Part shown: piece by piece, positions 8,501 to 17,451 of the stretch
Numbering within the stretch: position 1 is the first letter of the stretch
Layout: each line of letters begins with the position of its first letter
NCBI RefSeq assembly: GCF_012911865.1
Contig: NZ_JAAXYH010000002.1
Span: forward strand, 496,001 to 560,000
Origin: Shewanella salipaludis
GTDB taxonomy: Bacteria > Pseudomonadota > Gammaproteobacteria > Enterobacterales > Shewanellaceae
Direction of reading: 5' to 3'
DNA length: 64,000 nt
The notes under the pieces: generated by a model
The model's database searches: none
What the model was told of the DNA's origin: nothing
The model's input: only the letters and a program-made list of their open reading frames with translations
Translations under genes and position numbers: made by a program

Positions 8501-8836
8501 AGGCAGAACCTATAGGTAAAAGGTAACTCGCTGAAATGATCTCATAACACAGGCTCTTTCAATAGATAAAAAATTCTATCGCCCTCTTGCAGCAAAACCC
8601 TCAGTCCTAGTCGCAGTCGAGCAGATAAATCCGGCGCCAAAGTCCCAGGTGATTGTATCGTCCCACAAGGTCGGGTAAGCTGCCTGTCCATAACTAATAA
8701 TATCGGCCATTCGCCAGTAAATAGGCTTGAATGCGTCGAGGCTGCAGACCAATCACTCAGTCCCAACAGATTGAGCCCCAACAGATTGAGTCCCAGTAGA
8801 TTGTTGCCGTGCCGACAAGGAACCTCAACCATAGCT
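8501..8836. other. Intergenic region between pfaE and pfaR with a short tandem repeat
   Basis: This 336-base divergent region should carry the promoters for pfaE and for the pfaR-pfaA operon, but I cannot pick a convincing -35/-10 pair. At 8763-8803 a 14-15-base unit (CCCAACAGATTGAG) occurs three times, the last copy degenerate. A minus-strand open frame spans 8542-8844 and encodes the repeat as NLLGL units; its C-terminal half looks somewhat protein-like, but I cannot support it as a gene. Confidence 0.5.
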
Positions 8837-9694
8837 ATGCCCACTTATCCCCAGGCCGGTGGCTCCCCGGCGCCGACCCATAAGAACGCCACCACCACGC
8901 CCGAGATGCGCAGCTTCATTCAAACATCCGACTTGAGTGTCAGCCAGCTGGCCAAGGTGCTCAACATCAGCGAGGCGACGGTACGCAAGTGGCGCAAGCG
9001 CGACTCTGTGGTGAACTGCCCCAATACCCCGCACCATCTCAATACCACCCTGACGCAGCTGGAAGAGTATGTGGTGGTGGGCCTGAGGCAGCAGTTGCAG
9101 ATGACACTGGATCAGCTGCTGCAGGTCACCCAGACCTTCATCAATCCCCATGTGTCCCGTTCCGGCCTCGCCCGTTGCCTGAAACGCCATGGCATGTCGA
9201 AACTCAATGAGCTGGCCGAAGCCGAGCCGCCGGAGAAACATTTCAACCTGCTGCCCGTGGTCCAGGACAGTGAGATGGCCACCTATACCCTCAACAGCGA
9301 GACCCTGGCCAAGACGCTGGCGCTGCCGACCCAGGACGCCAGTACTGTGGTGCAGGTCGAATCCCTGGCCATACCGCCGCAAGTGGATGCCACGGACGCA
9401 AGTTCTGTGCTGATAGGTTTCGACCCCATCAGCCAGTGGGTCTATGTGGACATCTACCAGGATGACAACACCCAGGCCTCCAACAGATACATGGCCTATG
9501 TGCTCAAGCATGGCCCCTTTCATCTGCGCAAGTTACTGGTGCGCAATTATCACACTTTTCTGGCGCGTTTTCCCGGTGCCCGTCCCCAGGACTCTCGCAC
9601 ACAAGAGAAGCCTTCCCGGGACAGCAGGACTGCAGACGCCCCCAACAGCCAAGAGGTCGGCCCATCGCGCCAGGCCCACGGAGACTCACTATGA
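8837..9694 (+). CDS. pfaR: PfaR-like regulator of the fatty acid synthase cluster
   Basis: About 285 residues. An N-terminal helix-turn-helix (residues 24-50, LSVSQLAKVLNISEATVRKWRKR) is followed by a second transposase-like DNA-binding region (VSRSGLARCLKRHGMSKLNEL) and a C-terminal part with YVDIYQDDNTQASNRYMAYV. This matches the regulators found just upstream of pfaA; in Photobacterium profundum PfaR is an activator of the pfa genes. ATG 8837 is chosen; AAGGAA lies 14 bases ahead, which is rather far. The last codons overlap the pfaA start (ATGA), so regulator and synthase are translated in tandem, implying autoregulated co-expression. Confidence 0.82.
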   Translation: MPTYPQAGGSPAPTHKNATTTPEMRSFIQTSDLSVSQLAKVLNISEATVRKWRKRDSVVNCPNTPHHLNTTLTQLEEYVVVGLRQQLQMTLDQLLQVTQTFINPHVSRSGLARCLKRHGMSKLNELAEAEPPEKHFNLLPVVQDSEMATYTLNSETLAKTLALPTQDASTVVQVESLAIPPQVDATDASSVLIGFDPISQWVYVDIYQDDNTQASNRYMAYVLKHGPFHLRKLLVRNYHTFLARFPGARPQDSRTQEKPSRDSRTADAPNSQEVGPSRQAHGDSL

Positions 9695-12600
9695 GCCAAG
9701 CCCCGACAGATAAAGCAGCCAAAACTGACAAGCGCCTCAACAAGCGCCTCAAGGATATGCCCATTGCCATCGTCGGCATGGCCAGCATCTTCGCCAACGC
9801 CCGTTACCTGGAGCAGTTCTGGGATCTCATCTGCGACAAGATAGATGCCATCACAGAAGTGCCCGACAGCCACTGGCAGGTGAGCGATTACTTCGATGCC
9901 GACAAGCGCACCCCGGACAAGAGCTACTGCAAGCGCGGCGGCTTCATGCCCGAGGTCGACTTCAACCCCATGGAGTTTGGCCTGCCGCCCAACATACTCG
10001 AACTGACAGACACCTCGCAGCTGCTGTCCCTGGTGGTCGCCAAGGAAGTGCTGGCCGATGCCAATCTGCCGGAGGATTACGACAGGGACCGCATAGGCAT
10101 CACCCTCGGTGTCGGCGGCGGCCAGAAGATAGGCCACAGCCTCAATGCCCGGCTGCAATATCCTGTGCTGAAGAAGGTCTTCAAGAGCAGTGGCATCTCG
10201 GATGCAGACAGCGAGATGCTGTGCCAGAAATTCCAGGATCAATACATACATTGGGAGGAGAATTCCTTCCCGGGATCCCTCGGCAACGTCATCGCCGGAC
10301 GCATAGCCAACCGCTTCGATCTCGGCGGCATGAACTGCGTGGTCGACGCCGCCTGCGCGGGATCGCTCGCCGCCATGCGCATGGCGCTGACCGAACTCAC
10401 AGAGGGGCGCAGCGACATGATGATCACCGGCGGGGTCTGCACGGACAACTCGCCCTACATGTACATGAGCTTCTCCAAGACCCCGGCCTTCACCACCAAT
10501 GAGACCATTCAACCCTTCGATATCGGCTCCAAGGGCATGATGATAGGCGAAGGCATAGGCATGGTAGCGCTCAAGCGCTTGGAGGATGCCGAGCGCGATG
10601 GGGATCGCATCTATGCGGTCATCAAAGGTGTCGGCGCCTCGTCGGACGGCAAGTTCAAGAGCATCTACGCGCCGCGGCCCGAAGGCCAGGCCAAGGCGCT
10701 GGAGCGCGCCTACGACGACGCCGGCTTTGCGCCCCACACATTGGGATTGATTGAGGCCCATGGCACGGGCACGGCAGCTGGCGATGTGGCCGAATTCAAC
10801 GGCCTGAAATCCGTCTTCGCCAAAGACAACGCCGGCAAACAACATATCGCCCTGGGCTCGGTCAAATCCCAGGTGGGCCACACCAAGTCCACCGCCGGTA
10901 CCGCCGGGGTGATCAAGGCGGCGCTGGCACTGCATCACAAGGTGCTGCCGCCCACCATCAACGTGACCAGGCCCAATCCCAAGCTGGAGATAGAAGACTC
11001 GCCCTTCTTCCTCAACACCCAGACCCGCCCCTGGCTGCCACGTGTCGATGGCACGCCGCGCCGCGCCGGGATCAGCTCCTTCGGTTTCGGCGGCACCAAC
11101 TTCCACCTGGTGCTGGAAGAATATGCCCCAGAGCATCAAGCGGGCGACAGATACCGCCGGCGCCGGGTGCCCCAGAGCCTGCTGTTTGCCGCCGCAGACC
11201 AGACGGCGCTGCTCGGTGAGCTGAAGGCGGCTCTGGCACTGACACAAGCACCAACACAGTCACAGTCACAGTCACAAACACAAGCACAGGCCGCAGAGCA
11301 GCTGAGCCGCTTAGCCGGCCAATACCCGCTGCGACCGTTGCCGCCGGAGCATGCCCGTCTTGGCCTGGTGGCGGTCGATATGGCGCAGCTGCAGGCACAA
11401 TTGGAGCAAGCCATACGGCAGCTTGGCGATAATAACGACGCCAGCTGGCAGCTGCCGTCCGGCATGAGTTTCCGCGCCTCGGCATTGCTGGGCGGGCAAG
11501 CACCCCACAAGGTCGCGGCGCTATTCGCAGGCCAGGGCGCCCAATACCTCAACATGGGGATTGAACTCGCCTGCCACTTCCCCGAGATGCGCCGCCAAAT
11601 CATCGCCAGCGACGCCGTCTTTGCCGCTAGGGGCGAGGCGCAGCTGTCGAGCGTGCTCTATCCCATACCCGTCTTCGATACCGATGCCATCAAGGCCCAG
11701 GAAGCCGGGCTGACCCACACCCAAAATGCCCAGAGCGCCATAGGCGCCCTCTCCATGGGCCAATATGCCCTGCTGACGGCGGCGGGATTTGCCCCGGACA
11801 TGGTGGCGGGTCACAGCTTCGGTGAATTGTCGGCCCTGTGCGCCGCCGGCGTGATCTCCCATGAAGATTATTACCGCCTCGCCTTCGCCCGGGGCCATGC
11901 CATGGCGCCGGATGCTGAAGCTGGAGGCTCGAGCGATCCCGGCACTATGTATGCGGTGATCACCAAACAAGCCGGTGACCTTGCCGCAGTGAATGCCTGC
12001 CTCAAAGGCTTAGCTGGCGTCAAGATAGCCAACTATAACGCCCCCACTCAGTTGGTGATCGCCGGCCCCACGGAGCAGACCCAGGCCGCCGCCAAGGCCC
12101 TGGGCGAGCTGGGTTTCAAGGCCATTGCCCTGCCCGTCTCCGGCGCCTTCCATACGCCGTTGGTGGCCCATGCCCAGCAGCCTTTTGCCAAGGCCATAGA
12201 CGAGGTCGAGTTCAAGGCGCCGACTGTCGCCCTCTATGCCAACGCCACCGGGGCCCTGTACCCGAGCGAGCCAGAGACCATCAAGGCAGAATTCAAGCAG
12301 CACATGCTGCAATCGGTGCGTTTCAGCGAGCAGCTGCGCGCCATGTATGACGCCGGCGCCCGGGTGTTTGTGGAGTTCGGCCCGAAAAATATTCTGCAGA
12401 AACTGGTAGAGAACACCCTTGGCGAGCACTTGTCCGAGCTGTGCATCGTCAGCATGAACCCCAACCCCAGGGGCGACAGCGATCAACAGCTGCGTCAGGC
12501 CGCGGTGCAACTGGCGGTAGCAGGTGTCGGCCTGAGCGAGTTGGACCCTTATCAGGCGGAAGCACGCAGACCCGATGCGCCGTCGGCCATGAACATCAGG

Positions 12601-15600
12601 CTCAGCGCCAGCAACCACATCAGCGCCGCCACCCGGGCCAAGATGGCCGAGTCGCTGGCGACGGGGGAAATCACGGCGCGAGTAGAGCAGGTTGACAGGA
12701 TAGTGGAAAAAGTCGTGGAAAAAATCGTCGAGAAAGAAGTGCTCGTGGACAGAATGACAGATAAGGCAGTGGAAATGGAAAAATCAGCGAGCAAGATGAC
12801 AGATGCCATGGAGAGCAACACAGGGGCTCAAATGGCCGCAACGACGACAGCCAAGCCACAAGAGATCGGCGCAGAGGCGCTCAATGCCTTCTTCGCGGCC
12901 CAGGCCCAGGCGGCCGAGCTGCATCAGCAGTTCCTCGCCATACCGCAGCAGTACGGTGAGACCTTCAGCGCCCTGATGACAGAGCAGGCCAAGATGGCCA
13001 GCCAGGGAATCGCCATTCCCGAGAGCCTGCAACGCTCCATGGAGCTGTTCCACCAGCATCAGGCTCAGACGCTGCAAAGCCATGCCCAGTTTATGCAACT
13101 GCAGGCCGGCAGCAGTCAGGCGGCCCTCGCCATGCTGGGCGCCGCGCCTGTGCCGGCAGCGACCGTAGCAACAGCGGCTGTACAGACAGAAAGCATGCCG
13201 TCTGCTGCCATGCCAGCGGCGCCCGCTCGAGTTGCCTCCATGCAAGCCGTGCCGGCAACGCCTGTGCAAGCCGAACCTATACAAAGGGCCCCTGTGCCTG
13301 TCCCCACAACAGCAGCGGCCTCTGCCTCTGCCTCTGCCTCAGCCTCAGCCTCAGCGAAAGTATCGGCACAGGCAGTCTCTCAACAGCAGGTGCAGGAAGC
13401 CATGCTAAGCGTTGTCGCAGACAAGACGGGCTACCCTGTGGAGATGCTGGAGCTCTCCATGGACATGGAGGCGGATCTCGGCATAGATTCCATCAAACGG
13501 GTGGAGATCCTCGGCACAGTGCAGGACGCCCTGCCCGGCTTGCCCGAGCTGAGCCCGGAAGATCTGGCCGAATGCCGCACCCTGGGGGAAATCGTCGAAC
13601 TCTTCTCCCTATCCCTGGACCAGAGTAGCCAGAGTAGCCAGAGTAGCCACCAGAGTCAGCTTGTCTCACAGCCTAGCGTTACCACGGCGCAAACAGTAAA
13701 CACGCCAAACCAGAACGTTCTTGGCCAAGAGCAGGTACAACATACCATGATGTCTGTGGTCGCCGACAAGACGGGTTACCCGGTGGATATGCTGGAACTG
13801 ACCATGGACATGGAGGCGGATCTGGGCATCGACTCCATCAAGCGGGTGGAAATATTGGGTGCAGTTCAGGATGCGCTGCCACAGCTGCCCGAGCTGAGCC
13901 CTGAGGACTTGGCCGAATGTCGCACCCTGGGCGAAATCGTCGCCCTCTTTTCCAAGCAACTGCCGACAGACTCTCTTTCTACTGACGCTCTCATTTCTGA
14001 CTCGGCGACAGCCACTGCGACAGAGTCGGCAGCACCGGCTGTCTCACCAGAAACGCTATCCGGCAGCCAGGTACAGGACGCCATGCTGAGCGTGGTCGCC
14101 GCCAAGACAGGTTATCCTGTGGAGATGCTGGAGCTCTCCATGGACATGGAGGCAGATCTGGGCATCGATTCCATCAAGCGGGTGGAGATATTGGGCGCAG
14201 TTCAGGATGAACTGCCAAGCCTGCCCGAGCAGAGCCCTGAGGATCTTTCCGAGTGCCGCACCCTGGGCGAAATCGTCGCCCTCTTCTCCAAGCAACTGCC
14301 GCCAGCCGCTCTCACTATAGACTCTCTCACAACAGACACTCTTACTACAGCCAGTGCGACAGTGTTGGCACCAGAGTCTGCTGCACCGGCTGTCTCAACT
14401 GAGACTCTATCCAGCAGCCAGGTACAGGACGCCATGCTGAGCGTGGTCGCCGCCAAGACAGGTTATCCTGTGGAAATGCTGGAGCTTTCCATGGACATGG
14501 AAGCGGATCTCGGCATCGACTCCATCAAGCGGGTGGAAATATTGGGTGCAGTTCAGGATGCGCTGCCAAGCCTGCCCGAGCAGAGCCCTGAGGATCTTTC
14601 CGAGTGCCGCACCCTGGGCGAAATTACCGCCCTCTTCTCCCGTGCCGGGGGACAGAGTCAAGCTGCGGCGTTATCCGGCCAGAAGAGTGCCGCATCCGAG
14701 CCTGTCGCCAGCGAACCGGCAGGCGAACCTGAGGTCGAACTGCCGCCCCACAGCGAGGTGACGCTAAAAAAGCTGTCGGCGGCGGCCATCCTAACGCAAC
14801 AGGGAACACAAGAGACAGCGCAAGAGATAGGGCAAGCGCCTGAGTCCTGGGCTGAGTTTGCCGAAAACGCCTGCATCCTCATCAACGACGATGGCCACAA
14901 CGCCGGCGTGCTCGCGGAAAAACTCTATGCCAGGGGGCTGAAGGTCGCCGTGGTGCGCGCACCCGGGACGCTGCAAGGGCAGCAGTCGCCGCTCAGCAGC
15001 AATATCGCCAGCTTCACCCTGGAAGCTGGCGATGACGCCAGTGTGCTTGCCGTGCTCGCCGAAGCCGGCTCTTTGGGCCCCATAGCCGGCTTCATTCATC
15101 TGCAGCCGCAGCATAAGGCCCAAGAACAAAAGCAGCAACAGGGGCTCCAACTCTCGGGCGCGGCCCTGGCCTCGGTCGAGCAAGCCTTCCTGTTTGCCAA
15201 GCACCTGCGCTCGCCATTAACACAGATGGCGGACACTGGGGCACGGGCAAGCTTTGTCACCGCCTCCCGTATCGACGGTGGCTTCGGCTACCTGGACAGC
15301 GAGGGCGTGCAAAGCAGCGAACTCAATCAGGCGGCATTGTCCGGGCTCACCAAGACGCTGAGCCAGGAATGGCCGGACGTGCATTGCCGCGCCCTCGACC
15401 TGGCGCCATCGCTGGATGCCAAACACCTGGCCGATGCCCTGGTGGCCGAACTTTTTGCCACAGAACCTGCCACTGAACCTGGTACAGAGCCTGCCACAGC
15501 GTCGGGCCTGGTCGAGGTGGGCGTGAGCCTGGATGCGAGCGGCATGTTCAGCCGGGTGACCCTGGTTGCAGGGACTGCCCAGGAATCACATGCGCCAGCC

Positions 15601-17451
15601 AGCCTCGATAGTACAGACAAGATTTTGGTGACCGGCGGCGCCAAGGGCGTGACCCTGGAGTGCGCCCTGGCGCTCGCCAAACATTGCCAGGCCCACTTCA
15701 TCCTGGCGGGCCGCAGCAAACACCAGGCGATACCCGCCTGGGCCGAGGGCAAAATCGCCAACGAGCTCAAGGCCGCCGCCATAGTCCATATCAAGGCCAT
15801 GGGCGACAAACCCACCCCCAAACAAGTGGATGCCCTGGTGTGGGAGGTGCAGAGCAGCCTGGAGATCTCTGCCGCCCTCGCCGCCTTCGAGACGCTCGGC
15901 GCCAGCGCCGAGTACCTGAGCCTGGATGTCAATGACAGGGATGTCATAGACAGCAGCCTGGGCCCAATCACCGCCTTGTCGCCCATCACAGGCATGATAC
16001 ACGGTGCCGGGGTGTTGGCAGATAAACACATACAGAACAAGACATTGGAGGAGTTGGCTCGCGTCTATGGCACCAAGGTCACAGGTTTGCAGCAGTTGCT
16101 CGCCGCCCTGGATCTGAGCCGGCTCAAGCTGCTGGCCCTGTTCTCCTCCGCCGCCGGCTTCTACGGCAACAGGGGCCAGAGCGACTATGCCATGGCCAAC
16201 GAGATACTCAACAAGGCCGCACTGCAGCTCACCCGGCAATTGCCAGGCGCCAAGGTGATGAGTTTCAACTGGGGTCCCTGGGATGGCGGCATGGTGAGCC
16301 CGGCGCTGAAACAGATGTTTGTGGATCGCGGCGTGTATGTGATCCCCTTGAAGGCCGGTGCCAGGCTGTTTGCCGATAAGCTGCTCGGCCAGGGCGGCAC
16401 TCAGCTGCTGATAGGCTCGGACATGCAGGGCACTGCCGCTAAGGTAAGCGGAGCAGAGACAGACAAGACAGAGGAAAGCGAGGCAAAAAAGTCTCGGGCG
16501 GATCTGAGCGCTAGCGCGGCGGATCCGCACACTCAATTGTCAGCTGCCGGAGTTAAGCTGACGCGCACTCTGGATCCCAATGCCATGGCCTTCATCGAAG
16601 ATCATTGCATCAATGGAAATCCAGTGCTGCCGACCGTCTGCGCCATCCAGTGGATGCGTGAGGCGGCGGCCAAGCTTCTTGGCGCGCCGGTGAGGGTACT
16701 GGACTATAAGCTGCTCAAGGGCGTGATCTTCGAAGTTCAGGCAGGGCGGACAGAGAAAGAACCGGCGCCGCAGACGCTGGAACTGACGCTGACGCCCACC
16801 GGCGACGGCCAAATAAGTGCGCTGATAAGCTGCCAGGACAGGCCGCAATACCAGGCCCGACTGCAGCCACAGACTGTGGCTGAAATACACGCAGATACGC
16901 GCACCATGTCGGCAATGCAGGCCGACGGCCTGGTTGTCAGCGGTGACAGCCTGTACCAGGACGGCAGCCTGTTCCATGGTCCCAGGCTGCAGGGCATTGA
17001 GTCCATTGTCCAATTTGACGACGCTGGTTTAGTCGCCAAAATCTGCCTGCCAAAGGTTGCCCTGGCCGACTGCGGCGACTTCGCCCCAAGCCTGGTGCCG
17101 GGCGGCGCTCAGCCCTTCGCCGAAGACTTGCTGCTGCAGGCCATGTTGGTGTGGGCGCGGCTCAAGTATGGCGCCGCCAGCCTGCCATCGACCATAGGGG
17201 AGTTCATATCCCATGCGCCACTGTCATTTGGCGACAGCGGCAGCCTGGTATTGGAGGTAGTGAAACACTCGGGGCGCATGCTGGAGGCCAATATCGCCCT
17301 GTATCATGACGACGGCCGCCTGAGCTGTGAGATGCGCGGCGCCAGGGTCACCATCAGCAAGGGTCTCAATGCCGCCTTCCTGAATACGGCTAAGGCAACG
17401 CCGGCGCATGAGACAAGCCTGGCGAGCGCGGCGGGAGTCGTGACCCTGTGA
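9691..17451 (+). CDS. pfaA: Omega-3 polyunsaturated fatty acid synthase subunit PfaA
   Basis: A 2,586-residue iterative synthase subunit. Domains in order: ketosynthase (residues about 24-480; catalytic Cys 222 in DAACAGSL, histidines in EAHGTGT and KSQVGHTKS); malonyl-CoA acyltransferase (about 605-930; GHSFGE with Ser 709); a charged coiled-coil linker (about 995-1045, IVEKVVEKIVEKE); a Gln/Ala-rich linker; four ACP domains (about 1235-1640), each with the pantetheinylation motif LGIDSIKRVEIL; ketoreductase (about 1970-2240; TGGAKGVTLE, SSAAGFYGN, YAMAN); and a C-terminal dehydratase-like domain (DHCINGNPVLPTVCA). It extends the chain and reduces 3-keto groups. It overlaps pfaR and pfaB. 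Four ACPs is fewer than the six I recall for S. pneumatophori. Confidence 0.97.
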   Translation: MSQAPTDKAAKTDKRLNKRLKDMPIAIVGMASIFANARYLEQFWDLICDKIDAITEVPDSHWQVSDYFDADKRTPDKSYCKRGGFMPEVDFNPMEFGLPPNILELTDTSQLLSLVVAKEVLADANLPEDYDRDRIGITLGVGGGQKIGHSLNARLQYPVLKKVFKSSGISDADSEMLCQKFQDQYIHWEENSFPGSLGNVIAGRIANRFDLGGMNCVVDAACAGSLAAMRMALTELTEGRSDMMITGGVCTDNSPYMYMSFSKTPAFTTNETIQPFDIGSKGMMIGEGIGMVALKRLEDAERDGDRIYAVIKGVGASSDGKFKSIYAPRPEGQAKALERAYDDAGFAPHTLGLIEAHGTGTAAGDVAEFNGLKSVFAKDNAGKQHIALGSVKSQVGHTKSTAGTAGVIKAALALHHKVLPPTINVTRPNPKLEIEDSPFFLNTQTRPWLPRVDGTPRRAGISSFGFGGTNFHLVLEEYAPEHQAGDRYRRRRVPQSLLFAAADQTALLGELKAALALTQAPTQSQSQSQTQAQAAEQLSRLAGQYPLRPLPPEHARLGLVAVDMAQLQAQLEQAIRQLGDNNDASWQLPSGMSFRASALLGGQAPHKVAALFAGQGAQYLNMGIELACHFPEMRRQIIASDAVFAARGEAQLSSVLYPIPVFDTDAIKAQEAGLTHTQNAQSAIGALSMGQYALLTAAGFAPDMVAGHSFGELSALCAAGVISHEDYYRLAFARGHAMAPDAEAGGSSDPGTMYAVITKQAGDLAAVNACLKGLAGVKIANYNAPTQLVIAGPTEQTQAAAKALGELGFKAIALPVSGAFHTPLVAHAQQPFAKAIDEVEFKAPTVALYANATGALYPSEPETIKAEFKQHMLQSVRFSEQLRAMYDAGARVFVEFGPKNILQKLVENTLGEHLSELCIVSMNPNPRGDSDQQLRQAAVQLAVAGVGLSELDPYQAEARRPDAPSAMNIRLSASNHISAATRAKMAESLATGEITARVEQVDRIVEKVVEKIVEKEVLVDRMTDKAVEMEKSASKMTDAMESNTGAQMAATTTAKPQEIGAEALNAFFAAQAQAAELHQQFLAIPQQYGETFSALMTEQAKMASQGIAIPESLQRSMELFHQHQAQTLQSHAQFMQLQAGSSQAALAMLGAAPVPAATVATAAVQTESMPSAAMPAAPARVASMQAVPATPVQAEPIQRAPVPVPTTAAASASASASASASAKVSAQAVSQQQVQEAMLSVVADKTGYPVEMLELSMDMEADLGIDSIKRVEILGTVQDALPGLPELSPEDLAECRTLGEIVELFSLSLDQSSQSSQSSHQSQLVSQPSVTTAQTVNTPNQNVLGQEQVQHTMMSVVADKTGYPVDMLELTMDMEADLGIDSIKRVEILGAVQDALPQLPELSPEDLAECRTLGEIVALFSKQLPTDSLSTDALISDSATATATESAAPAVSPETLSGSQVQDAMLSVVAAKTGYPVEMLELSMDMEADLGIDSIKRVEILGAVQDELPSLPEQSPEDLSECRTLGEIVALFSKQLPPAALTIDSLTTDTLTTASATVLAPESAAPAVSTETLSSSQVQDAMLSVVAAKTGYPVEMLELSMDMEADLGIDSIKRVEILGAVQDALPSLPEQSPEDLSECRTLGEITALFSRAGGQSQAAALSGQKSAASEPVASEPAGEPEVELPPHSEVTLKKLSAAAILTQQGTQETAQEIGQAPESWAEFAENACILINDDGHNAGVLAEKLYARGLKVAVVRAPGTLQGQQSPLSSNIASFTLEAGDDASVLAVLAEAGSLGPIAGFIHLQPQHKAQEQKQQQGLQLSGAALASVEQAFLFAKHLRSPLTQMADTGARASFVTASRIDGGFGYLDSEGVQSSELNQAALSGLTKTLSQEWPDVHCRALDLAPSLDAKHLADALVAELFATEPATEPGTEPATASGLVEVGVSLDASGMFSRVTLVAGTAQESHAPASLDSTDKILVTGGAKGVTLECALALAKHCQAHFILAGRSKHQAIPAWAEGKIANELKAAAIVHIKAMGDKPTPKQVDALVWEVQSSLEISAALAAFETLGASAEYLSLDVNDRDVIDSSLGPITALSPITGMIHGAGVLADKHIQNKTLEELARVYGTKVTGLQQLLAALDLSRLKLLALFSSAAGFYGNRGQSDYAMANEILNKAALQLTRQLPGAKVMSFNWGPWDGGMVSPALKQMFVDRGVYVIPLKAGARLFADKLLGQGGTQLLIGSDMQGTAAKVSGAETDKTEESEAKKSRADLSASAADPHTQLSAAGVKLTRTLDPNAMAFIEDHCINGNPVLPTVCAIQWMREAAAKLLGAPVRVLDYKLLKGVIFEVQAGRTEKEPAPQTLELTLTPTGDGQISALISCQDRPQYQARLQPQTVAEIHADTRTMSAMQADGLVVSGDSLYQDGSLFHGPRLQGIESIVQFDDAGLVAKICLPKVALADCGDFAPSLVPGGAQPFAEDLLLQAMLVWARLKYGAASLPSTIGEFISHAPLSFGDSGSLVLEVVKHSGRMLEANIALYHDDGRLSCEMRGARVTISKGLNAAFLNTAKATPAHETSLASAAGVVTL
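13385..14645 (+). repeat. Four direct repeats encoding the ACP domains of PfaA
   Basis: Four copies of a 260-290-base ACP unit lie about 340-350 bases apart, separated by Ser/Thr/Ala-rich linkers. Units 3 (from about 14065) and 4 (from about 14418) are almost identical over more than 200 bases, whereas units 1 and 2 differ more. The linkers contain microsatellite-like DNA such as repeated AGAGTAGCC (13622-13650) and CTCTGC/CTCAGC units (13320-13356). Confidence 0.9.

Noticed and set aside
8542..8844. Minus-strand frame with NLLGL repeats upstream of pfaE
   Set aside because: The N-terminal half is only a translation of a short DNA tandem repeat and overlaps pfaR. There is no ribosome binding site and no family I recognise, so it is not listed as a gene.
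9550..11247. 565-residue minus-strand frame opposite pfaA
   Set aside because: It is a shadow of the GC-rich pfaR/pfaA coding strand. Its composition follows the complementary codons and no domain is visible. The same holds for other long antisense frames at 19715-20878 and 35648-37372.
11240..11295. CACAGTCACAGT-type microsatellite, first considered as a CRISPR-like or regulatory repeat
   Set aside because: It lies in frame within pfaA and encodes a Gln/Ser/Thr/Ala linker between the KS and MAT domains.
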